Assembly (NCBI GenBank): GCA_019055375.1
Contig: JAHQIW010000495.1
Coordinates: 82,896-146,895 of the forward strand
DNA length: 64,000 nucleotides
Direction of reading: 5' to 3'
Source: Parelaphostrongylus tenuis
Lineage: Eukaryota > Nematoda > Chromadorea > Rhabditida > Metastrongylidae
Numbering within the stretch: position 1 is the first letter of the stretch; every line of letters begins with the position of its first letter. Below, one piece after another: positions 55,967 to 64,000 of the stretch. A model generated the notes under the pieces. It did not search any database and was not told the DNA's origin. It saw only the letters and a program-made list of their open reading frames with translations. A program made the position numbers and the translations under genes.

Positions 55967-57715
55967 TGTATATTTTTAAAAACATAGTCTTATATCTACT
56001 GAAGAAGAGACTAGAACCTGTCCCTCCGAGTTCACAATAACAAGACCATGCTCATACATTAGTATTTTTTCGACGTATAAGAGAGCGCGATAACGGCACT
56101 CGGGCTTCGCGTTCAGTACTTGCGAACACCGCATCATTATGGGAAGAAACTGGGTATAATACGATTCAAATGAAGTGAACAAGTGACAGAGAGATTTATC
56201 TTTTCTTTTGTTTTATTTCTTTTGTCCGACGCTGTTCTGCTTTTTCTCTAACGAATCATTTTTACGATAGCATTCGCAGATTTAATATTAGCTATATTCA
56301 GAATAAATTTTTGAGTAAACGTGACGTCACGTAATTCATGTTATCAAAAATAAAGTCAGTAAGAGGTGGCTACCCGCTCGTTGTACCCAACAATGTGAGG
56401 CATTGATGAAGCAATGGCCACAAAGTTGAAGGGACTGAGTTTTAAGCCTAAGACTGTGAAGTATCTGAAAGAAGCTGGAAGCAAGATATAAGTTCTCAAC
56501 AAATACATAAAACTGAATGTAAAAAGCTGCAACCGTCAGTGATACATTCACTTGTTAGGATATATCACCACGTCTTATTCCATGAAAACCCTTGCGTGTC
56601 ATTTCAAGTTGAAATGTGTAAATGTCTGACATCATATGAAGATATCACGAAACAGTCAACTATAGGGTTATGAAATATTGGAGCTACACACCACACACAC
56701 ACGTTGTATCATAATGTCATGTCCTCTTGTTGTTGTGAGAGACACCATGATGAATTTCTCATATTTCATTCCAATTAACAACAACAATAAGCTCTTATAG
56801 CTCCCATGGAAAATGTGAGCTAAATTAAGATATCATTAATTGCTGGTCTATTGTTAAAAGAGCATATGCGATTCTACTATGTATCATTCCATCCAGAAAT
56901 AAGCTGCCGGAGCACTAAAATACGTCCCTCTTAGAGTTGAAAGGGTGATTATCTTCACAAATATGAACTGGAATATCGTAAAAATGTGCTAAGCATAAAT
57001 ATCAAAGCTAGGTGTCTTAGCAGTAGCCTTCAAGTTGTCACAAAATACTTGTTGTTAAATAACACAATGTGCTTAAACGCTTTCTGACTGAACGGACTAG
57101 AGCTCCATTCCAGGATCCCATACTTCAAAATTCATCAATACCTATCTAAATAAATGCTAGTCCTTACTGTGAGTTGAGGGTAAATCCTTTTCTTGAAAGA
57201 CTCACAGGAATATTTGTGATTGATAGTAGATAAGAAAAAAGTGTAAAAGGCAATTACAAACAGCAATTGACTCCAAGTGGGCTACTGTGTAAACCCACTC
57301 TTATAAAATACTAACAATTATGCTTCCCGTGATTATTGTTGAACTCAACCATCCCATTTTTTAGCATGTGGTTTCTAAATTCCCTTGTGGGTACGCAAAA
57401 GGTGCATTAACATCAGTCCACTGTAATCTACTTGTGTGTTGCTAATCATTAGTTTTTTGAGGTAACGTGATAATCGATTAGTTACAAGTTTAAGAAGTAT
57501 GTGGGCTATTCCGTTGGAAGTGTCGCTTGAATAGTCTTTAATCCCTAATTGTGTCCGTTTAGGTATCTGTACTAGCTGAGACACTATCAGGAAGGCCTTG
57601 TGAGGGCAGACGTTCGAAAATGGCCATGTTGAAAGCCAGACGGTCACTGGTAAAAGCAATAGTTCTTTTTTATATCATTGCTAATCCTCTTTCTCATTAA
57701 ACAGATACATCATAA

Positions 57716-58045
57716 AATATAAAGGATAAAACTTTAGGCAGTTGACATCAAACCTGAGAAGGAAGCAACATAGCCATCTCGTCTCGCAGTTTTCACAAAA
57801 TATGAGGTTTCAATTGGATGAGTATATGGCATCGCCGGTGGCCTCCCTCTGCATCGAGTCAGTGCTTGTACTTGGCTCACAGGACGAGCCCCCGAAAAGA
57901 GCAGCTGGACCAATAATTTAACTGATTCAACAGGGAGGAATGAAATGGTTGATGAGCAACCGTGATCGCGAAAGTCGACCATCAACTTGTTAGCAACCAC
58001 GCAACGCACTGTGCAACCAAATGCGGTCATATTGCCTAGTTTGAA
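57716..58045 (-). mobile_element. tRNA-derived SINE copy 10, in the mirrored arm
   Basis: The mirror of the SINE at 49,532-49,815: tail complement ataaaggataaaacttt, body block ggtggcctccctctgcatcg and head complement near 58,000. It carries extra small insertions typical of this arm. Confidence 0.78.
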
Positions 58046-61000
58046 CATTATATAACCTCTCAACTACTTAAAATCTTACTAGGGGCATTTACCATAGCTC
58101 CCTTATGCGAGCCAGTTCTAGCTCTAAGCAACTGTGAGGAACTGAAAGACTAAAAGTGAATAGGTGATTATAGCATAGTATCAATTAGTAGATATTTAAG
58201 CAGTGTTCTATGAAGATTGACCCAAACTGGGTTTTCTGTCTCAACAGTGCCGACAATTCCTTTATACTAGAGACTCGATAGCAATTATATAAAATTTAGT
58301 GAATTTTGAAAAGGTTCTATCGTTATCGCCTCAAAAAGATAGACTAATTTTATCTAAAATTTCTTTTCAGACTTTTGTTGTTTCAATAAGAATTTCAAAA
58401 AACCTAGTACATGCGCAGTTGTATGATACAAAGCGAGTGGCCACCAGTTTACGTCGCGTGTGGCGACGCGTGCTGTGCTTCGCAGCATTGATACGCCACG
58501 GTGCACAAGCCTAACTGGGAAATTATGTAGGGTCCACATATAATTGGCACAGAACAAAGACATGATGTGAAGAATGTTTTGACAAAAGCATGTTCTCCGA
58601 CTAGTGCATCCATGGTAAGAATTTGAAACGTTTGGTTTGAATTTTGTTTTCAAGGTATAGTATCTTGATTCGTAAGTGCGATAGTGAATTTGGCGAGAGT
58701 TTACTAAAAAGAGTAAGAAGGAATCTTACTTTCTTCAAGCTGTGGATAAGACCTGCTATTAAACACATCAAACGGGAGTAGAAATCACGAATTGGGTATT
58801 GCGTTGGCCGTGACAAAACACAAATGTAGAACACACACGAAAACTCTAGGAATTTCATTACTTGATTATAAAGAATCTTACTAAATATGCTAAGGTATAT
58901 TTATTGAATGATTAGAATAAGACCAATATCGTCCATTCTACTCCCTAATACCGAACAACATATTGTAAGCTTCAAAAAACATCACTCTATTTACCCCAAC
59001 ATCAGTCCTCCGTGATTGATCATCAGCGCTATTCAACACTACCACATTGTCTGTCGGTAATCGCAGAGCCAATCCAAACGGATTAATTCAAGGCATTGGG
59101 TCAAACAAATAAAATATATTTGCGCGAAAAATTTAGTTGGAGCCATAGTCAAGCGTGATCAATTCGCTGTTTCGCTGGAGCCATGAGGTATCACACTTTA
59201 TAAAAGGTGGAAGACGTGAACAAAAAACATTTGATTAATTTTACTTGTGTTAGGTTTCCAACATAAACGATGGAAAACGTCAAGCTAATCAATCGACTTG
59301 TGCAGCTACACTTAGTCCGATCGAGAAAAGATGAATGTGTGTTGACTTTGATTGCTTATTTTACTTATGAGAACACATTCATTTATTATAAGAAAAATGA
59401 TTATAACAGTGAGGTCGGATAATTAGACATGATAGATATAAAGAGAGACGCTTTAGTCCGTTTTTATGTCAGCTGCTACCGTCATGATGTGCACTGCCTC
59501 GCACATGAACCAACATGTTGCTCGTTAAGAAAAGCAGCCAATTTACTGGTTTTGGTCGAAGTTTTTATGGAAAGCCTATCGATAATCCGGAGACGGACTG
59601 TGACGTGTGCCCGTTTCTACACAGTCTTGATTAAACGAGCACCCCTAATAAAGGTCCCGGGTCACATCTCAGCGTGTGGGCCCTTTAAAAAGGAATTCCA
59701 TATAATGTAAATTACGCTCGCCAATTATTCAGATAGGATGACTAGAGGTGGTCATACGGTAAACGTGGTCAAATGGTTAGATTCGTTGACTGGCAAAACT
59801 GCACGCCCTCTGACTTAACAGAGCTATGGAATGATCCCCCGGTGAGAGCTTTACCTTGGAAGGACAACAACGCAAGCTCAAGCTAGACAGTAGGCTTCCA
59901 CATGTATAAATCAGGAACATCAAAATTTATTTCAGTATCACACTGTTTGCGACGAGTAATGGAGTAGCCTATGCGCAGCACAATCACTAAAGAATATCTA
60001 AATCAGCACTGCACGCATTTGTCCCTCTAGATGCGCTATTATATTTTGATTTAAGAACGCTTTTGCATAAACAATACGGCCTAATTTTGAACAATCGTTA
60101 TATCGTGTTTGTTGCGCTATTTCGTATGTTATCATCGTACAACATTTATGTGAGGATGAGGTAGTCTCTCCCGCATGTTCGTAAACAGTGTGAAATGAAA
60201 TAATCATGGAAGGCGTCAAGATCTTGAAGACTACATGTGTGAGTTATTGGGATCAACACACATCACACTTTAAAATGAATGTAATCTGATTTCATCCGGC
60301 CACACAATGTATGGCTGATCATCAACACAGCATATGATTTTAAGAATTATGACCCCCAATTTTAGAGATCCAAAAGATTTAACATCATAGCGGAGATGTT
60401 GACCACACGATCACCGAAAAAGGAGTAGAAATGAAGCGAAGAGCAGATGAGTGGATAAATGTGGAGTGGAGTGCAAGCGTACTTGTAGATAACCCAAAAC
60501 GCCATGGCCCCGACTGTTCGTGGCTACGTCAAACACATTTGAAAGTCTGTACGATAGAAACACTTTTGTGAGCAACCGAACAGTTGTTCACGAAAGTCAC
60601 ATGAGTTCAATCAAAACCATCCTGAAGCAGACGAATGCGCGTGGAGGATACACTTGATCCACACGAATAGCAGCATGCACAGCCGCCGACCCGGCACGCA
60701 GACATCATGCACCCCGTACTCGCGATCTACTACGTGCTTTGGTAATCCACACTGACCTACCCTACGCCGTCATCAGAAGTGTGATTGAAAACCGGCCATG
60801 TGTGACTCGATGTCAGGACACAGACAATCTAAGTCCTTTCGAGTGATTCACAACACTTTCTAATGAAAAGATCCTTTCCAGCGAATGAGAGCACGATTTT
60901 ATCATTTTGTCTTTCCCCTCTCTAATCAGGAAGAACTACAGGATTTATTTCTATACAACTCTTACACCAATTTATGGCTACCGATACTGAGCAAGGGTAC

Positions 61001-64000
61001 TGACCCTAGTCTGTGCAGATCTTTAAGAATGCGACACTGTACTGTAGAGCAGACTTTCCTATAAGTGGTAAACCTATAGTAAAAGGAATTTATTGAAATA
61101 GTCCAATACACTCAAACTCAGTGAGTACTGAAAAAAAAATTATTTCAATGAGATTTGTAGTGGAGTGCAAAGTTTTATTCGATGTAATTTCTTGACATAG
61201 TTTCTATTTCAGCAATTACATCAATCGTATCCTACCTGAAACGTTGCCGATAAAGTCGATGATACTCAGCCATGTCCATTGAAAATAGTCATCAGAAAAA
61301 GCCTCCACATGGTATATTATTTGTAATCTATTTTCTCTAAAAAAACTTTTTGTAGCAATTTCAGCTGTAGAGATTCAACGTTTTCCGAAAGGTTGACGTT
61401 ATTCCTATTTATGTGCCACACATCTGACATTAATTCTGTACTGTCCAGTTAGTTCCAACAACACGAGACGCTGAAAACACATTGACTTGGTGCACCCTAG
61501 GAAACATGATTCTCGATTTTACACTCTACGTATTAATATTACGAAACGGCTTTTTAGGTTCGCCTAGTTCCACGATATCACGTCGGGTGCAACCCTGAAT
61601 TTGCACCGTCGTCTGTATTCGATTCTTATTATCCATGCCGCTGAGTTCCCAAGCAAAAAAACTCCTCTACTCCAAAAACTTATTTGTTATTGGTGTTGAT
61701 ACTCGCCAAGGTTTAAATTTCAATACCTGAGTTGTCAAGTTTTTTTTTTTCAAAGGGCATTCATGATGGCACTTAACACTGCTGGCCAATATCCAAGCCG
61801 TTTCGGGCCTTCAAAACTTGAGATCGTTCAATTGTCTCCCTCCAAACTGTACATCATGAGAACAACTCGGACGATTTCACACCTCCGTGTGTAGGTCCGG
61901 CCTGCTCACTTGTATACAAGTTAGTATGCAAAACATATTACAGTTTTCTTTATAAAGCTGTTTAATCCTGTGCGTGAAAGGAATCTTGTACTGTGAGTAA
62001 AGGACATGAAGATTGGGAACTCTCATGATTGCTCTACAAAATTTTCGTTAATGAAAACAATAAGATATGTGACAAGGTGGTATTTCTCGATAATCGAATA
62101 GTAAATCAATGTTTATTATGAAGCCAATAATATGATTGCTTTTCATTAGCAAACCATCCTTAAGTTTCGTTTTTGCTGTTGACTGCGATATCTCTCATTC
62201 AACTTACGTCTCTATACGATAAAAAATATTAGGCCTAGTCCTACATTGATATTGTTTTGTTGTATGTAAGGATGTGCTAAAACATAGTTACACGAGTTAG
62301 ATGTCATAAACTACACCTATAATGGAAATGAACTGAAAGCGTGAACGGCACAATCCAAGGGAACTAGTACTTTCAATTTTGGACGGGGAAAAGAGCAGTG
62401 TGAGTTCAAAATGAACTGAAATTTCGATTTTGACGTTGCCAAACAAATTTTTATGCAAGTTCATGAAAGTGAGATTCCAGTTTGTAATACGAGTTGACTC
62501 GACCCGCAGTGAGCAGAGTGGTACTTGGCAAAGCACGTACGGGTGTAGGATATTACGGCTAGAGAGATGACACACACCGCGACCAATATTGTTAGTTGAA
62601 GGAGAAATTGAAGTGAAATACGCATGAGAGGTAAATTGGTGATATATTAAAATCGCTGAGTGTTGGTTTTGTATTGGCAGCAGAAGCGCTTGTCACAGGC
62701 GGCAACCAATCATGGAAGAAATCAATTCTACACAATCAAAACACTCAGTCACCGAATATATCGCTGACAACCACCCCTATTAATACCATCGGTTGTGACG
62801 TTAGTGCACAGGATATCATCCATTTTGAGAAAACATTACTTACGTTAGCCGTTGAATTCGTATGGGCCTTGAAAACAGTGTCGTGGAAATCCCTTAGTTC
62901 TAATAAAATAGCGGCATGTTTTTGATTTGCTTTTTAGACAAGCCAGTGCAACATCTCTCACAATATCTTTAGCTAAATCATTGAATAGTACGGTATTAAT
63001 GTAGAAGTCTATGCAGCAGTATACAGACAAGATGGAGTATTCTACTATCATGGAGCATGTCCGGAGGAAGTCTCGAAGCAGTTACTAACGATCTAAAAAT
63101 GGATGTGGCTCCATTGAACGAGCCAGCCATGGTTTTGTATGGAAAACAAATTTCTTATGAAGGACTACGGTATTGTTGTAATTGATTTGTAAGACTTACT
63201 ACTATTCGTAGTGATTTTTACCAATTGAATATCTCCAACAAACGTTATCCGATCATGGCATTTCGCATTTGCTATTGAGTACGTTTGGGGCACGGTAATG
63301 TAACTTGAATTGTTTTTGAAGTCCTTCCTACGCCTGAAAACGGTAGCCTTCTATCTATGTTTCCATTCTACAGTAGACAGTTCGAAAAGCCCTCTATATT
63401 TGGTGATCACTAAATAAATACTGCGTTTGTTTCAAAAAGACCTTCATATTGCGTTGTTATACAACAAAAATAAATATGCGCAGCAGTTCACAGAGAGATT
63501 CCTAACTTATTAGCCTGCCACTATGAACACCAAAAAAAGCGTGTCGCATTATGATGCGAGTCTAGAGCAGGTACTACTTTCTACAACTTATCCATATATG
63601 AACAAAATCTAAGGGTTTTCCTCGGACTGGGCAAAGAATTATGTATGAGTTAGGAGTACGGAAAAACGCTACCATTTTATGACGGCGGCATTGAAATCGG
63701 TATTGCTCGCGGCCACGCTCCTGAGGAAAACAGCGTTCTTGTCTTTTTTTGCAAAAAAAATTTCCTAATCTGTTCCGATAAAATTTTTCAGATTTTGATA
63801 TTGTGATATAACATGTTTTACTCCACACGGATCATTTGCTTTGGTGCATATATCTCATAATTGGCGATATAAGTAATAGCTTTTTTTGTCTATGACGACC
63901 TTCAGAAGTCCACTATACTAGTTTCAAAATCTCCGTTTCTATAGTTTTCGTGATAAGAACGGTAAAATCTCTCTTGTTGAAAAGCCATTCTCTTAAACCT

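Larger units (their letters stand above)
55720..64000 (+). pseudogene. nsy-1: Inverted, decayed copy of the nsy-1 central and kinase exons
   Basis: The reverse mirror of about 44,240-51,520. Recognisable exon remnants on the plus strand are: the LNSLLG exon near 57,365-57,475 (stop after the acceptor), the SVLAE exon near 57,551-57,650, the exon with MENVKLINR at 59,255-59,330 (donor lost), the exon with TCARF near 59,535-59,650, the SSYL exon near 61,208-61,310, the NSDDF exon near 61,745-61,900, the glycine-loop exon near 62,465-62,610, the helix-C exon near 62,690-62,815 and the hinge exon near 63,020-63,175. Frameshifts, inserted bases and lost splice sites occur in most of them, so no kinase can be made. 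The copy runs off the right edge. Confidence 0.92.

Noticed and set aside
1..64000. CRISPR arrays, operons, phage or plasmid systems
   Set aside because: No regular direct repeats with unique spacers, no compact co-directional gene blocks and no prokaryotic ribosome-binding pattern. The spliced exons show that the DNA is eukaryotic.

Overview
The window looks like intron-rich, AT-rich nuclear DNA of a parasitic nematode, most likely a strongylid or hookworm-type worm. The main reasons are: many short exons with worm-like acceptors (TTTCAG, TTTTAG, CTTAG) separated by transposon-filled introns; an ASK1/NSY-1 type MAP kinase kinase kinase; an RTE-clade retrotransposon relic; mariner relics; a tRNA-derived SINE in about ten copies; and long (TA)n tracts. 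The species call is inference. Nothing here is bacterial or viral.

Layout. Bases 1-16,190 hold no gene I recognise; they are old interspersed repeats, two copies of the SINE, (TA)n tracts and a 0.6 kb foldback. Bases 16,195-17,325 (+) carry a four-exon thioredoxin with an intact WCGPC site; its start exon was not found. Bases 20,148 to about 51,540 (-) are one large gene, an ASK1/NSY-1 homologue. I placed 27 exons, encoding roughly 1,060 codons: the end of the central regulatory domain, the whole kinase domain, the downstream conserved domain with its coiled-coil part, and a C-terminal SAM-type domain. Nearly all exon junctions keep reading phase, which is the strongest support for the model. 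The introns hold two dead mariners, three foldback elements, six or seven SINE copies and a dead RTE retrotransposon, the last between the two halves of the kinase domain.

From about 55,720 to the right edge the sequence is an inverted, decayed copy of about 44,240-51,500. It is a pseudogene of the 5' and central kinase-gene exons in the opposite orientation. The arms are separated by about 4.2 kb of unrelated sequence (about 51,700-55,720) in which I recognise no gene. The copy continues past the window edge. The first part of the ASK1 protein (thioredoxin-binding and TRAF-binding regions in the animal family) was not found, so the gene is either broken by the inversion or continues outside.

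The copy is useful as an outgroup. In two places where the main gene looks damaged (one extra base in one exon, and AT instead of AG at one acceptor), the decayed copy keeps the intact form. This points to recent mutations in the main copy or to assembly errors. The two recognisable genes are functionally linked in other animals: reduced thioredoxin binds and restrains ASK1. Here they lie tail to tail, about 2.8 kb apart.

I found no CRISPR array, operon, rRNA gene or clearly intact tRNA, and no convincing new molecular system. The large inverted duplication around a stress-kinase gene is the most interesting structure.
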